Shown: positions 31,239 through 40,398, counted from the stretch's first letter. The stretch is DNA of 64,000 bases from Burkholderiales bacterium (GCA_016213325.1 JACRAY010000018.1:159730-223729), one strand, 5' to 3'. Numbers and translations are program-made. The notes: a model not told the origin generated them from the sequence alone.

Positions 31239-31748
31239 ATGCCTACTTCGCTGCAACTGGCCGCCGGTGACCCCGAGATGCTCGAAGCCGTGCGGCGCTG
31301 CCGCCGGCTGCTGCATCGCCGCGCGCTCGTCGCCGCGGCCGCCGGCGCGGTGCCGGTGCCCGGGCTCGACTGGCTGGTGGACGCGGCGCTGCTGTCGAAG
31401 CTGCTGCCTGCCATCAACGAGGAGTTCGGGCTGGCGCCGCACCAGCTGGAGCAGCTGCCCAAGCGCAAGCGCGACGACGTGCAGAAGGCGGTGGCCGTCG
31501 TGGGCACGATGCTGGTGGGCAAGTTCGTCACCAAGGACCTGGTGCTGCGGGCGGCCAAGGCCGTCGGCGTGCGCCTCACCGCCAGCCAGGCGTCGAAGTA
31601 CGTGCCCATAGCCGGGCAGGCCGTGTCGGCCGTCATCGGCTACTCGGCCATCCGCTACCTGGGCGAAGAACACATCAAGGACTGCGTGCAGGTGTGCCGC
31701 ACGGCGCAGCTCGCCCTGCCCTCGCCAACGCCCAGGCTCAAGAAATGA
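31239..31748 (+). CDS. Hypothetical membrane-associated protein, DUF697-like
   Basis: 169 residues, function unknown. It has two hydrophobic helical hairpins: VAAAAGAVPVPGLDWLVDAA near residue 30 and YVPIAGQAVSAVIGYSAIRY near residue 125, with a basic middle. The pattern of Gly/Pro-broken amphipathic helices followed by a conserved terminal Cys region (IKDCVQVCR) resembles DUF697 (YcjF-type) domains, but I cannot confirm this. It starts 2 bases after the ABC-F stop and its TGA overlaps the glycosyltransferase ATG. Confidence 0.7.
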   Translation: MPTSLQLAAGDPEMLEAVRRCRRLLHRRALVAAAAGAVPVPGLDWLVDAALLSKLLPAINEEFGLAPHQLEQLPKRKRDDVQKAVAVVGTMLVGKFVTKDLVLRAAKAVGVRLTASQASKYVPIAGQAVSAVIGYSAIRYLGEEHIKDCVQVCRTAQLALPSPTPRLKK

Positions 31749-32971
31749 AGTTCCTGTTCATCCACCAGAACTTTCCCGGCCAGTTCAAGCACCTGGCGCC
31801 GGCGCTGGCTGCCCAGGGGCACGAAGTGGTCGGCCTCGCCGTCAACCAGCCGGCGGTGCCCACGCCGGGCGTGAAGGTGCTGCGGCACAACCCGCAGCCG
31901 CCCGAAGGCGCGCAGCACATCCCGAAGTTCCTGCAGGAGATCGACACCAAGCTGGTCCGCGGCGTTTCGGTGCAGAAGGCGCTGCTCGAGCTGAAGGCGC
32001 AGGGGTTCGTGCCCGACCTGGTCTACGCGCACTCGGGCTGGGGCGAAACCTTCTTCGTCAACGACGTGTATCCCGGCGTGCCGATGATCGTGTACGCCGA
32101 GTACTTCTTCTCGCCCGAAGGGGGCGACGTCAACTTCGACCCCGAGTTCGGCCGCTCCGACAACGCGAGCCTGCTCGAGATGAAGAACCTGAACCTGATG
32201 CACGGGCTGGTGCGCGCGGTGAAGGGCGTGTCGCCCACGAAGTTCCAGCGCGACCGCCACCCGCCGCTGCTGCGCGAGCGCATCGAGGTGATCCACGACG
32301 GCATCGAGACGCCGCGCTTCAAGCCGTCGGCCACCACCACGATCACCCTGCAGAAGGCGCAGCGCAGCTTCGCGCCGGGCGACGAAGTCGTGACCTTCAC
32401 CGTGCGCCAGCTCGAACCCTATCGCGGCTACCACAGCTTCATGCGCGCCCTGCCCGAGCTGATGGAGCTCAGGCCCAATGCACACGTGATCATCGCGGGC
32501 GGCGACGACACCAGCTACGGCGCCAAGCCGCCGCCGGGCACCACCTGGAAGGAAGTGTTCCTGCAGCAGGTCGGCCCGCGCATCGACCTGAGCCGCCTGC
32601 ACTATGTGGGACGCGTGCCGCACCAGGTGCTGACGCAGCTGATGCAGGTGTCGGCCGTCCACGTCTACCTGACCTACCCCTTCGTGCTGAGCTGGTCGAT
32701 GCTGGAAGCCATGAGCTGCGGCTGCCTGATCGTGGGCTCGCGCACCGCACCGGTGGAAGAGGTGATCCAGCACGAGCGCAACGGGCTGCTGGTCGACTTC
32801 TTCGACCCGTCTGCCATCGCGAAGACCGTGGCCGATGCGCTGCAGCGCCGCAAGGACCTGCAGCCGCTGCGCGACGCGGCGCGGCGCTATGTGGTCGAGA
32901 ACCTCGACCTGCAGACGATCTGCCTGCCCCAACAACTTGAACTGGTGCTCGGTACCGCGAAGCGAGCATGA
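31745..32971 (+). CDS. Glycosyltransferase (GT4-like, GT-B fold)
   Basis: 408 residues. The N-terminus MKFLFIHQNFPGQFKHLAP is characteristic of a GT4 subgroup, and the C-terminal donor domain carries VRQLEPYRGYHSFMRALPEL and SWSMLEAMSCGCLIVGS. The start at 31745 was chosen for the ATGA overlap with the preceding gene. Its own stop overlaps the start of an adenylate-forming ligase (ATGA), so the two are translationally coupled and probably act on the same glycoconjugate. Confidence 0.85.
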   Translation: MKFLFIHQNFPGQFKHLAPALAAQGHEVVGLAVNQPAVPTPGVKVLRHNPQPPEGAQHIPKFLQEIDTKLVRGVSVQKALLELKAQGFVPDLVYAHSGWGETFFVNDVYPGVPMIVYAEYFFSPEGGDVNFDPEFGRSDNASLLEMKNLNLMHGLVRAVKGVSPTKFQRDRHPPLLRERIEVIHDGIETPRFKPSATTTITLQKAQRSFAPGDEVVTFTVRQLEPYRGYHSFMRALPELMELRPNAHVIIAGGDDTSYGAKPPPGTTWKEVFLQQVGPRIDLSRLHYVGRVPHQVLTQLMQVSAVHVYLTYPFVLSWSMLEAMSCGCLIVGSRTAPVEEVIQHERNGLLVDFFDPSAIAKTVADALQRRKDLQPLRDAARRYVVENLDLQTICLPQQLELVLGTAKRA

Positions 32972-34392
32972 TCTACGAGCAGTTCGCATTCTGGGGCCGT
33001 GCAGCGCCCGGCATGCCGGCAGCCGTGGCGGCTGGCAGCCGCCTCACCTACGCCCAGGCGCTGCGGTGGGTCGACAACGTCGCGTCGCACCTGCGCGCAG
33101 GCGGCGTGCGGCCGGGCCACCGCGTGGCCGTTCCGCTGTCGCCCGAAATCCCGGCGCTGCTGTGCCAGTTCGCGCTCGACCGGCTGGGCGCCTGCTCGTG
33201 CTTCGATGCCACCGGCGAGCAGCCCTGGGTGGACTGGTTCGTGACCACGCACGCGCCGTCTTCACCGCGCCAGGTCCGCGTGCCTTTCGACAGCCTGCCC
33301 GCAGCCGACGACCCGCGCGCCGGGGCCGAATCGCAAATCGCCCCCCACCGCTGGCAGCCCCATGAAAGCTGCCGCATCAAGGGCTCGTCGGGCTCCACCG
33401 GCATGCCCAAGTGGATCCATCGCAGCTACATGTCCACCCTGCACGGGCTGGAAACCAGCCGCAACATGATGGCGCTGGGTCCCGGCGTCACCTGCGCGCA
33501 TTCGCTCGGCACGGCCGGCCCCGCCGCCACACTCAAGACCAACGCGTGGCGCACCGGCTCGACGCTGGCCCTCCTTTCAGCCAAGCCGCGCGAGCTGGTG
33601 GCCGAACTCGCCAGCCTGCACGTGAACCTGCTCGCCCTGAGCCCCGGCAGCGCGCAGATCATCCTGTCCAGCGTGGGCAACACGCCCCCCAGCCTGCCGG
33701 ACCTGCAGACCGTGTACCTCTTCGGCGCACGGGCAGCGCCGCAGCTGGCCGACCAGTTGTGCGCCATGGCGCGGGTTGTCATGACCTACGGCTCGACCGA
33801 AACCGGCAACACCTCATGTGCCGTCCTGCGGGCCGGCAAGGCACCCGGTCACACGCAGGTGCAGGTGCGCCCGGAAAGCCGGGTCGAGGTCTGCGCGAGC
33901 GACGAGGACGGGCGCGGGCCGGTGCGCATCGCCGTCGTCGACCCGGCGTGCGACGGCTACGTGGGCGACGACGGCGTCGCGCGCCCCTTCACGGAAGGCG
34001 AGCCGCAGTGGTTCTACACCGGCGACCGCGGCTGGTTCGACCGGCTGGGCATGCTGCACATCACCGGGCGCCACGACGACGTGCTGAACCTCGGGGGCAT
34101 CAAGCTCACCGCGGCGGAGCTGGACGACCTGGTGGCCGGCTGCGGGCTGACGGTGGAACACGCCAGCCTGAATGCGATGGACGCACACGGGGCCGAAACG
34201 GCGACGGCGGTGGTCGTGATGAAGGAGGGCCACACGGCGCAGCAGCTTCGCTCCGCGTTGAAGAAGGCCAGGCCGACGATCACGGCCCTGCGCATCCTGG
34301 TGGCGCAGCAGCTGCCGCGGCTGCCCACTACCAAGCTCGACTACGTGAAGCTGCGCGAGAACCTCGCGCGGGGCGTCCGGAAACCAGACTAG
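32968..34392 (+). CDS. AMP-dependent synthetase/ligase (ANL family)
   Basis: 474-residue adenylate-forming enzyme. The P-loop-like A3 motif is KGSSGSTGMPKW, A5 is MTYGSTETGN, A7 is YTGDRGWFDRLGML, the hinge A8 is ITGRHDDVLNLGGIK, and the catalytic lysine region near the end is LPRLPTTKLDYVKL. It should activate a carboxylic acid as acyl-AMP, then form a thioester or amide. It is compact for the family. Coupled by ATGA to a glycosyltransferase, it might supply an acyl group for glycan or glycolipid decoration; the substrate is unknown. Confidence 0.82.
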   Translation: MIYEQFAFWGRAAPGMPAAVAAGSRLTYAQALRWVDNVASHLRAGGVRPGHRVAVPLSPEIPALLCQFALDRLGACSCFDATGEQPWVDWFVTTHAPSSPRQVRVPFDSLPAADDPRAGAESQIAPHRWQPHESCRIKGSSGSTGMPKWIHRSYMSTLHGLETSRNMMALGPGVTCAHSLGTAGPAATLKTNAWRTGSTLALLSAKPRELVAELASLHVNLLALSPGSAQIILSSVGNTPPSLPDLQTVYLFGARAAPQLADQLCAMARVVMTYGSTETGNTSCAVLRAGKAPGHTQVQVRPESRVEVCASDEDGRGPVRIAVVDPACDGYVGDDGVARPFTEGEPQWFYTGDRGWFDRLGMLHITGRHDDVLNLGGIKLTAAELDDLVAGCGLTVEHASLNAMDAHGAETATAVVVMKEGHTAQQLRSALKKARPTITALRILVAQQLPRLPTTKLDYVKLRENLARGVRKPD

Positions 34393-34450
34393 CCAGCGCT
34401 TGCTTGCCTGCATTGAGCGGCGAATCGTCGGCCTTGCGACAGCCAAGAGA

Positions 34451-36931
34451 CTATGCCGCCCTGGCGGGCCGCCTCCACCGAAAGAGTGGATCGCCGTAGC
34501 GGTCATGCATGCGACCGCGCGGAAGACTGAGTGCCACCAGGCCCGCAGCGCAGGCCGCGGCAGAAGCCAGGTGGCTTGCGCCATCCCCGATCCAGAGCGT
34601 CGCAAGCACCAGGGACAGGGCAAGCATTGCGTTGAGCAGGCGCACGGGTCGCACCACCTCGGAGCAGGCGATGACCGAGACCGTGATCACAAGAGCGCCG
34701 ACCAGGTGATCTGCGTTGGCTTGCGCGCCCTCGGCGCCAAGCGTCAACCTTGTGCACATCAACCAGACGCCAATCGTGATCGACGCAACCATGGTCCAAG
34801 GTAGCGTCAAGCCTCCAGAGGCCATGTCCGTGAGGATTTCGCGCGGCGAGCGCTCGAACTCGCGCACCGGTTCACCGCTTTCGCCATCGTCGCGGTCGCC
34901 GCGCAACAGCACCAGCAGCAGGCTGCGTCCGGCGCGCCGTCGCCGTCCGAGGAATTGCAGCGTCGCCGCGATCTCGTCGAGCGAATAAGGTATCTGGATC
35001 AGCATGGCTGCTGCCGCAACCAGGCACAGCGTGCACCAGGTGCCGATCCAGATGGGTTGAATGACGATGAAGAAGATGGACACCACGCCCAGCGGCACGA
35101 TCATCGTCCCGAACAGCAGCACCAGCCACGGCATGGTGCGCCAGCGCCGGCGCGAACCGATCACGCCGGTGAGGATTTCCAGCGCATAGGTGAGCGCGCC
35201 CAGGCCGGCGTCGGGTATCGGCCAGGCTTGGGAGACGCTCGAAGTGATGATCTCCTCCGTGCCGTTCTTCGGATCCACACCGCCGGTAAAGAAGGGCTCC
35301 CAGACCGAGTCGACGTGGCCCAGCTGGTAGGCGGCCAGGTAACGCGAAATCTGCAACCCGATGAACGCCAGCGCGATGATCGGGATGCGCTGCGTCCAGC
35401 TCGAAGGATTGAAACTCCAGCCGGGCGGCGTTTCGGGTCCGCGCGTCGCAGCCAGCGGCGAGACGCCCGGTTCCGGTGGCGCCAGCACGGCGAGGCCGAC
35501 GACCAGCATGCCCGCCAGCGTATCGTTCAGGTACCCGGCCGCGGTGGGCGCCCAGAACACCAGCGGAGACGACATCAACCACACCCCGATCGCGGCGCAT
35601 AGCCACCGTGCCCAGCCGAGCCGCCACGACAGCGCCATGAGCGCGCAGACCATCAGCAGCGCACCGGACAGCATGTCGCTCACAACGAGCGCATTGGACT
35701 GCAGACCGAGCATGGGCGGCGACGTCAGCAGCCAGAATCCCAGCGCGGCATTCAGCCAATGGGTCCAGGCATGCTGCGCGTGCTGCTCTCGATACCGCCG
35801 TTCGTGGCGTCGACGCATCGCTTCCGGGCTTTCTCCTTCTTCCGTGGCCTGGGCAACCCACGCAGGTGCTGCGAGCCCGTGCGCCTTGAGCCAGCCGGCG
35901 GGATCTTTCCTCAGGGATTGGATCAGCGCTGGCAACTCGTCGCGGATGCGGTGCCGCGGCTCCCATCCGAGCAGCTTGCGTGCAGCGCCGGTGTCCAGCG
36001 CGTAGTGGTCGTCGGCCAGCGTCACCATAAACGGCCGTATGAAAGGCTTCTTGCCCTGATCGATGGCGTCGGGAACGACCGGCTCCAGCTTCTCCTGGAC
36101 CAGCGCGCCGAGCTTCGCAGCCGGCTTGGGGACGCGCAGCGTCGTCCACTCTTCGCCATGCAGGAGTTCGCCAATGGCGTCCTGCAGCTGGGCATAGCTC
36201 ATGACATCCGGTTCGCCGATCAGCAGCACGGTCTCGGGCGGCAACTCGCCGCGACGGTCGATCGTGCGGCGGAAGGCGTCGATCATGTCTTCCTTGTGCA
36301 GCAGCGATTGGCCGGTGCGAGGGTCACCGGAGTACAGGTAGCTCTTGAAATCGCGCTGGTAGATCTGCGAAATCTGGAAGGCCAGGGTTGGTACGCAGCG
36401 CTTGTCGTCGTAAACGCCTGCCAGGTGCAGCAGGACGACCGGCATGCGGCCGTGCTCCTGGCGGATCACATCCTCGGCAGCCGCCTTCGACCGTGGATAC
36501 GCCCATTTCGGGCCGAGCGGCCGGGATGCATCGATGCGCTCACCCGGCGCGGTCGCCTGGTGGACCAGGATGGTGCCCGAGTACACGAACTGCTCGACCT
36601 CGAACGCTTGCAAGGCACTCAGCAATGCACGGGTCCCCTCGACATTGACCCTCTCGTAGAGCGGATTGTCTTCGCCGGTGAAGTCGAAGTACGCGGCCAG
36701 ATGCACCACGCTGGCGATGCGCGAACCGTATTGCTGCCTGAATGTACCGAGCGCCTGTCGAATCGAGCCTGGCGAGCCCATGTCCACTTCGATCAGGGGA
36801 ATGAACGCCTTCTTGCCGGGCCGGTCCAGGCCGACCACGATGTAGTCGCGTTGCAGGTTGCCGGCCAGCGCCGATCCCAGGTCGCCCGCGGCACCCGTCA
36901 ACAGGACGATGGGTTTCGTCGCGGGACTCAT
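34451..36931 (-). CDS. Fusion protein: extended SDR + SPW repeat + VKOR-like + SPW repeat
   Basis: 826 residues in one uninterrupted frame. Residues 1-330: an extended short-chain dehydrogenase/epimerase with NAD-binding LLTGAAGDLGSALAG and the catalytic YPRSK. After about 380: TM pairs of SPW type (HWLNAALGFWLLTSPPMLG; WLCAAIGVWLMSSPLVFWAP). About 530-680: a vitamin-K-epoxide-reductase-like bundle with the redox pair WCTLC but no visible second Cys pair. The C-terminus (about 715-800) has another SPW-like pair (LPWTMVASITIGVWLMCTRL). It is last in a four-gene operon with stress-type proteins. It might join nucleotide-sugar or quinone chemistry to membrane thiol redox; no function is known to me. 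Confidence 0.8.
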   Translation of the reverse strand: MSPATKPIVLLTGAAGDLGSALAGNLQRDYIVVGLDRPGKKAFIPLIEVDMGSPGSIRQALGTFRQQYGSRIASVVHLAAYFDFTGEDNPLYERVNVEGTRALLSALQAFEVEQFVYSGTILVHQATAPGERIDASRPLGPKWAYPRSKAAAEDVIRQEHGRMPVVLLHLAGVYDDKRCVPTLAFQISQIYQRDFKSYLYSGDPRTGQSLLHKEDMIDAFRRTIDRRGELPPETVLLIGEPDVMSYAQLQDAIGELLHGEEWTTLRVPKPAAKLGALVQEKLEPVVPDAIDQGKKPFIRPFMVTLADDHYALDTGAARKLLGWEPRHRIRDELPALIQSLRKDPAGWLKAHGLAAPAWVAQATEEGESPEAMRRRHERRYREQHAQHAWTHWLNAALGFWLLTSPPMLGLQSNALVVSDMLSGALLMVCALMALSWRLGWARWLCAAIGVWLMSSPLVFWAPTAAGYLNDTLAGMLVVGLAVLAPPEPGVSPLAATRGPETPPGWSFNPSSWTQRIPIIALAFIGLQISRYLAAYQLGHVDSVWEPFFTGGVDPKNGTEEIITSSVSQAWPIPDAGLGALTYALEILTGVIGSRRRWRTMPWLVLLFGTMIVPLGVVSIFFIVIQPIWIGTWCTLCLVAAAAMLIQIPYSLDEIAATLQFLGRRRRAGRSLLLVLLRGDRDDGESGEPVREFERSPREILTDMASGGLTLPWTMVASITIGVWLMCTRLTLGAEGAQANADHLVGALVITVSVIACSEVVRPVRLLNAMLALSLVLATLWIGDGASHLASAAACAAGLVALSLPRGRMHDRYGDPLFRWRRPARAA

Positions 36932-36949
36932 CGAGGCGGCGCGGACGCT

Positions 36950-37183
36950 TCAGGCGCGGTCGCGCAAGGCTTCGACACCGCACTGCTGAGCGCAATGGTC
37001 GCAGCAGAAGTAGCGGCCCTGCGACTCCAGGCCATGGCCGATGATGCGCACCTTGCAAGACTCGCACACCGGTGCGAGGCGCTGGATGGCGCACTCGAAG
37101 CTGTCAAAGGTATGCGCCTTGCCTTGCATGGTGACCTGAAAGGCCTTGTCGTAGTCGTTGCCGCAGTTTTCGCAGATGGGCAT
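36950..37183 (-). CDS. Small Cys-rich (zinc-binding) protein
   Basis: 77 residues with Cys pairs CENC, CESC and CCDHC spread over the whole length, consistent with two zinc sites (treble-clef or rubredoxin-like). The central segment QGKAHTFDSFECAIQRLAP resembles small TRASH/MYM-like or ferredoxin-free zinc proteins seen next to stress genes. Function unknown. It lies 12 bases after the DUF2383 gene and 18 bases before the SDR-VKOR fusion, so it is part of that operon. Confidence 0.72.
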   Translation of the reverse strand: MPICENCGNDYDKAFQVTMQGKAHTFDSFECAIQRLAPVCESCKVRIIGHGLESQGRYFCCDHCAQQCGVEALRDRA

Positions 37184-37195
37184 GAGGATCTCCCT

Positions 37196-38050
37196 TCAGC
37201 CTTCGTCCGACTTGAGCTTGTTCTCTGCCCGCGCCTGGTTGCGCAGCGACCTGATCATGTCGTGATTGCGCTGCACCTCTTCGAACTGCCGCAGTACCAG
37301 CGCGTGAATGTCATGCGGCAGGTTCGCCTTGAGCGCCTTGCGGTAGCGCCCCATCGATGCATCTTCGCCGCGCTCACACTCGTTCAGCATCGTCTCGTCG
37401 CTGGCGCCGCCGAACAGGCCGCGGATGTGGGTCCAGACGCGGTGTGCCGCGCCAACGACCGTGCCACCCTCCTCGATCTTGCCGCCCAGGTGTCGCAGCT
37501 GCTCCTGCAGTTCTGTCGCAGCCCGGGTGGACGTGTCGGCGCGGCGCTTGAACAACTGCTTCAGGCCGGCACTCCTGGCATGCTCGGCCGCCTCGCGAAA
37601 CCCCAGCGCGCCGTCACGCGCGTTCTCGAGAAGGTCATTGAGCGTTTCGACCTTTTGCTCGTATGTGGCACTGCCGTCGGTGATGTAAGCCTTGGCGTTT
37701 TCGGCACGCAGCCATCCGGCCCGCGTAGCCGCACGGGCTTCATCCCAGGAGAGAGTGGAGCCGCCTTTGCGCAGCGCCCAGTCATTCGCCATGAGATTTT
37801 CGCAAGCGTCGACGTCATTGCCGTAGCGGGTGTAGCTCGTCCAGCCGAGTTCGTAGGCCGGCAGGTAGTCGAGGGTGGTTCGACCGGTCACGAAGTAAGG
37901 CTCTGCCACGCAGACTTCTTCCCAATAGGCCGCCTCGCCCGGGGGAAAGGTTACCGATGTTGCCGTCCCTGGTTCGACCTCGCCATGCTCGGCCTGGCCT
38001 GAGTCGCGGCCCGTGATGGGGTCGTGGCTTTGGTTTCGTTCGTCTGCCAT
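37196..38050 (-). CDS. PA2169-type four-helix-bundle protein (DUF2383-like)
   Basis: 284 residues. The C-terminal part (about 125-275) has the ferritin-like helical pattern: YEQKVETLNDLLENARDGAL, FREAAEHARSAGLKQLFKRR and ETMLNECERGEDASMGRYRK. This matches the DUF2383 or PA2169 family found in stress operons. The N-terminal part is an unrelated acidic module (FPPGEAAYWEEVCVAEPYFV). I chose ATG 38050 because of the strong AAGGAG site seven bases upstream; ATG 38068 is in frame but poorer. Role unknown, perhaps desiccation or metal/oxidative stress. Confidence 0.78.
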   Translation of the reverse strand: MADERNQSHDPITGRDSGQAEHGEVEPGTATSVTFPPGEAAYWEEVCVAEPYFVTGRTTLDYLPAYELGWTSYTRYGNDVDACENLMANDWALRKGGSTLSWDEARAATRAGWLRAENAKAYITDGSATYEQKVETLNDLLENARDGALGFREAAEHARSAGLKQLFKRRADTSTRAATELQEQLRHLGGKIEEGGTVVGAAHRVWTHIRGLFGGASDETMLNECERGEDASMGRYRKALKANLPHDIHALVLRQFEEVQRNHDMIRSLRNQARAENKLKSDEG

Positions 38051-38064
38051 GTCCGTTCTCCTTG

Positions 38065-38265
38065 TCAACTCGGCTTCCCATCGTCACCGACACCATCGGG
38101 TGGCACGGCGCGTCCTTTGCTGTCGGGCGGAATCTCGCGAGGCGACGCGTCCGGCGGCAGTTCCCCCTTGCGCGCGTTCGGCGGCAGGTCCGTCGGGGAC
38201 GCGGTATCCGGAGGAAGCGTTCCGGCGCTGCCGTCTGGAGGAACCGGGGAGGAACTGTCGGTCAT
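38065..38265 (-). CDS. 66-residue PPD-repeat peptide
   Basis: A short Pro/Asp-rich, probably disordered protein. A PPD or PPN core recurs about every ten residues (VPPDG, LPPDT, LPPNA, LPPDA, IPPDS, VPPDG). It begins MTDSSSPVPPDG after a GGAGCGG ribosome site and is the first gene of the minus-strand operon, 14 bases before the DUF2383 gene. Not recognised. Its fixed spacing and dedicated ribosome site argue for a real gene; the repetitive GC-rich composition argues for caution. Confidence 0.55.
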   Translation of the reverse strand: MTDSSSPVPPDGSAGTLPPDTASPTDLPPNARKGELPPDASPREIPPDSKGRAVPPDGVGDDGKPS

Positions 38266-38486
38266 GGTGCGCGCCCCGCTCCTGAAAGCGGATGAGGTTC
38301 CAGGAACGCGAGGGGATGAAATCGCTATCCACGCTACGCCGCCAATGTTCGGCCGGCTGTCGGTGGCGCCCCATAGCGATGTAGGACACAGTCTGTGATC
38401 AGTTCCGCATGCAGAGCCGAACTTTGAACTTGCATCGCCCCGGGCCGGTCTGACGAGGAGTGGCAGCACATGACTGTGGAGGTTCC
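38266..38486. promoter_or_regulatory. Divergent promoter region between PPD operon and DUF6496-ALDH cassette
   Basis: 221 bases between two divergent units, so it should hold both promoters. Visible structure: an inverted repeat ATCGCTAT ... ATAGCGAT about 40 bases apart (around 38323 and 38372), a small palindrome CACAGTCTGTG near 38389, and the block 38426-38486 shared with the upstream region of the cassette copy at 10592-10650. I could not assign -35/-10 boxes with confidence. Confidence 0.45.
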
Positions 38487-38990
38487 ATGCCTGAGAAGAA
38501 GACCATCGAGCGAGCCCGCCGCGACAAGCGCGAAGGCAAGGCGCCGAGCACGCAGGCCGGCGAATTCGTGCGCGAGGAGATCGAGCACATTCGCGAGGGT
38601 CAGCACGGCGCACGCTCGGCAGCCCAGGCGATTGCGATCGGCCTGTCGAAGGCGCGGCGTGCCGGCGTGAAGCTGCCGCCGCCGGAGAAGGGCAAGGCTT
38701 CCGAGGAAACGCGCCGGCATGCGAAGCGCGACGTCGAGAAGGGCGAGGAGCCGAAGGCCAGGACGTCGGCCAAACGTTCGCGCGCCACCATGGCTGCGCT
38801 ACAGCGTGAGCCGACGGCTGCGGCTTCGCATCAGGCCTTGGCACGCCATGCCCGGGCCGCTGCGCGCGAACGTACCCCGACTGAACGCTCGCAAGCAGCA
38901 AAGAAGGCCGCGCGCACGAAGGGACCGGCCGAGCGGGCCCAGGCCGCAAAGAAGGCGGCCCGCACGCGAGCTCGCAACGAGGGCGGTTGA
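38487..38990 (+). CDS. DUF6496-like basic protein
   Basis: 167 residues, very rich in Lys, Arg and Ala. The N-terminal 45 residues (EFVREEIEHIREGQHGARSA) resemble the DUF6496 stress-related family. The C-terminus carries AAKKAAR-type repeats similar to histone-H1-like and plasmid-stability-like tails (QAAKKAARTKGPAERAQ), suggesting nucleic-acid binding. The ATG at 38487 has a GGAGG site. It lies 7 bases before the ALDH gene. The copy at 10508-10591 keeps only its first 24 and last few codons. Confidence 0.75.
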   Translation: MPEKKTIERARRDKREGKAPSTQAGEFVREEIEHIREGQHGARSAAQAIAIGLSKARRAGVKLPPPEKGKASEETRRHAKRDVEKGEEPKARTSAKRSRATMAALQREPTAAASHQALARHARAAARERTPTERSQAAKKAARTKGPAERAQAAKKAARTRARNEGG

Positions 38991-38997
38991 GATCGCC

Positions 38998-40364
38998 ATG
39001 GTCATCGCCGCTGTGAACCCGGCGACCGGCGAACAACTGGAATCGCATCGCGAGATGGTGGCCGGGGAAGTGGCTGCCATCGTCGAGGACGCGCATGAAG
39101 CCTTCCTCGTCTGGCGTAAACAGTCGTTCCATGAGCGGGCACCATGCGTGCGCCGGATGGGCGAGTTGCTGCGCGACCGCGCCGACGAGTGGGCGCGCCT
39201 GATGGCACGGGAGATGGGCAAGCCGATCACCGTCGGCATGGCCGAAGCGAAGAAGTGCGCGATCTGCTGCGACCACTTCGCCGAGCATGCGGCTCGGATG
39301 CTGGCGCGCGAGGACGTGGCGACCGAAGCGCTCCACAGCTTCGTCACTTTCCAGCCGCTCGGCGTGGTGCTGGCCGTGATGCCGTGGAACTTCCCGTTCT
39401 GGCAGCTGTTCCGGTTCGCGGCTGGCGCCTTCATGGCAGGCAATGCGGTCGTGTTGAAGCACGCGTCCAACGTGCCAGGCTGCGCGCTCGCGATCGAGCG
39501 TATCGTGCGGGAAGCCGGGGCGCCTCCCAACTTGCTGCGCACGCTGCTGATAGGCAACAAGCAAGTCGCAGCCGTGATCGAGCATCCGCACGTGCGCGCG
39601 GTGACCTTGACGGGCAGCGGTCCGGCCGGCCGCGCCGTCGCCGCCAGAGCCGGCGCGATGCTGAAGAAGACCGTGCTGGAACTTGGCGGCAGCGATGCCT
39701 ACCTGGTGCTGGAAGATGCCGACCCCGAGGCAGCGGCTGCGATCTGCACCAGGGCGCGCCTGGTCAACGGCGGGCAAAGCTGTATCGCCGGCAAACGCTT
39801 CATCGTCGTCGATGCTGTGCGCGAGGCCTTTGAACAGCACTTCGTCGAGAAGATGCGCGGCGTGCGGCAAGGCGACCCGATGGACGAGGCAACGCAGATC
39901 GGGCCGCCCGCGCGACATGATCTGCGCGACACGCTGCATGAACAGGTGCGTCGCAGCATCCACCAAGGCGCACGGTGCCTGCTGGGTGGCCAGCCGACAC
40001 CCGGCCCCGGCGCGTTCTATCCACCAACCGTGCTGACCGATGTGCGCAAGGGCATGCCGGCCTTCGATGAGGAACTGTTCGGTCCCGTCGCGGCGATCGT
40101 ACCGGCGAAGGACGAAGGCGATGCGGTCGAACTGGCCAATGATTCGGTGTTCGGGCTCGGCGGCTGCGTCATGACCCGCGACGCGGCCCGCGGCGAGCAC
40201 ATCGCTGCCGAACGAATCGAGGCGGGGTGCGTCTTCGTCAATGATGCAGTGCGCTCCGACCGAGGCTGCCGTTCGGCGGCGTCAAGGACAGCGGGTATGG
40301 CCGCGAACTCTCAGCCTACGGCATCAAGGAGTTCGTGAACATCAAGACCATTCTCGTCGCCTGA
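38998..40364 (+). pseudogene. Succinate-semialdehyde dehydrogenase-like ALDH (copy 2, frameshifted near the end)
   Basis: Paralogue of the ALDH at 9135-10499. The catalytic Cys (GGQSCIAGKRF) and Glu (LELGGSDAY) are intact. At about 40261 one base is missing: GCTCCGAC is followed by CGAGG where the paralogue reads GACCCGCGCCTGCCCTTCGG. The frame as written stops at 40338 after an unrelated 26-residue tail, while restoring one base recovers [14 protein letters not shown] and a stop at 40362-40364. The C-terminus is needed for subunit contacts in ALDHs, so activity is doubtful. A Leu-to-Pro change (IGPPARHD versus VGPLARHD) also hints at decay. A sequencing or assembly error is the main alternative. 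Confidence 0.75.
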
Positions 40365-40398
40365 AGACGGTTTCAGAGGGCGGGCTGATTCGCATCGC

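Noticed and set aside
38065..40200. 711-codon minus-strand frame covering the ALDH and DUF6496 genes
   Set aside because: Opposite strand of two supported plus-strand genes. Only its last 66 codons (38065-38265) are kept, as the PPD-repeat peptide with its own start.
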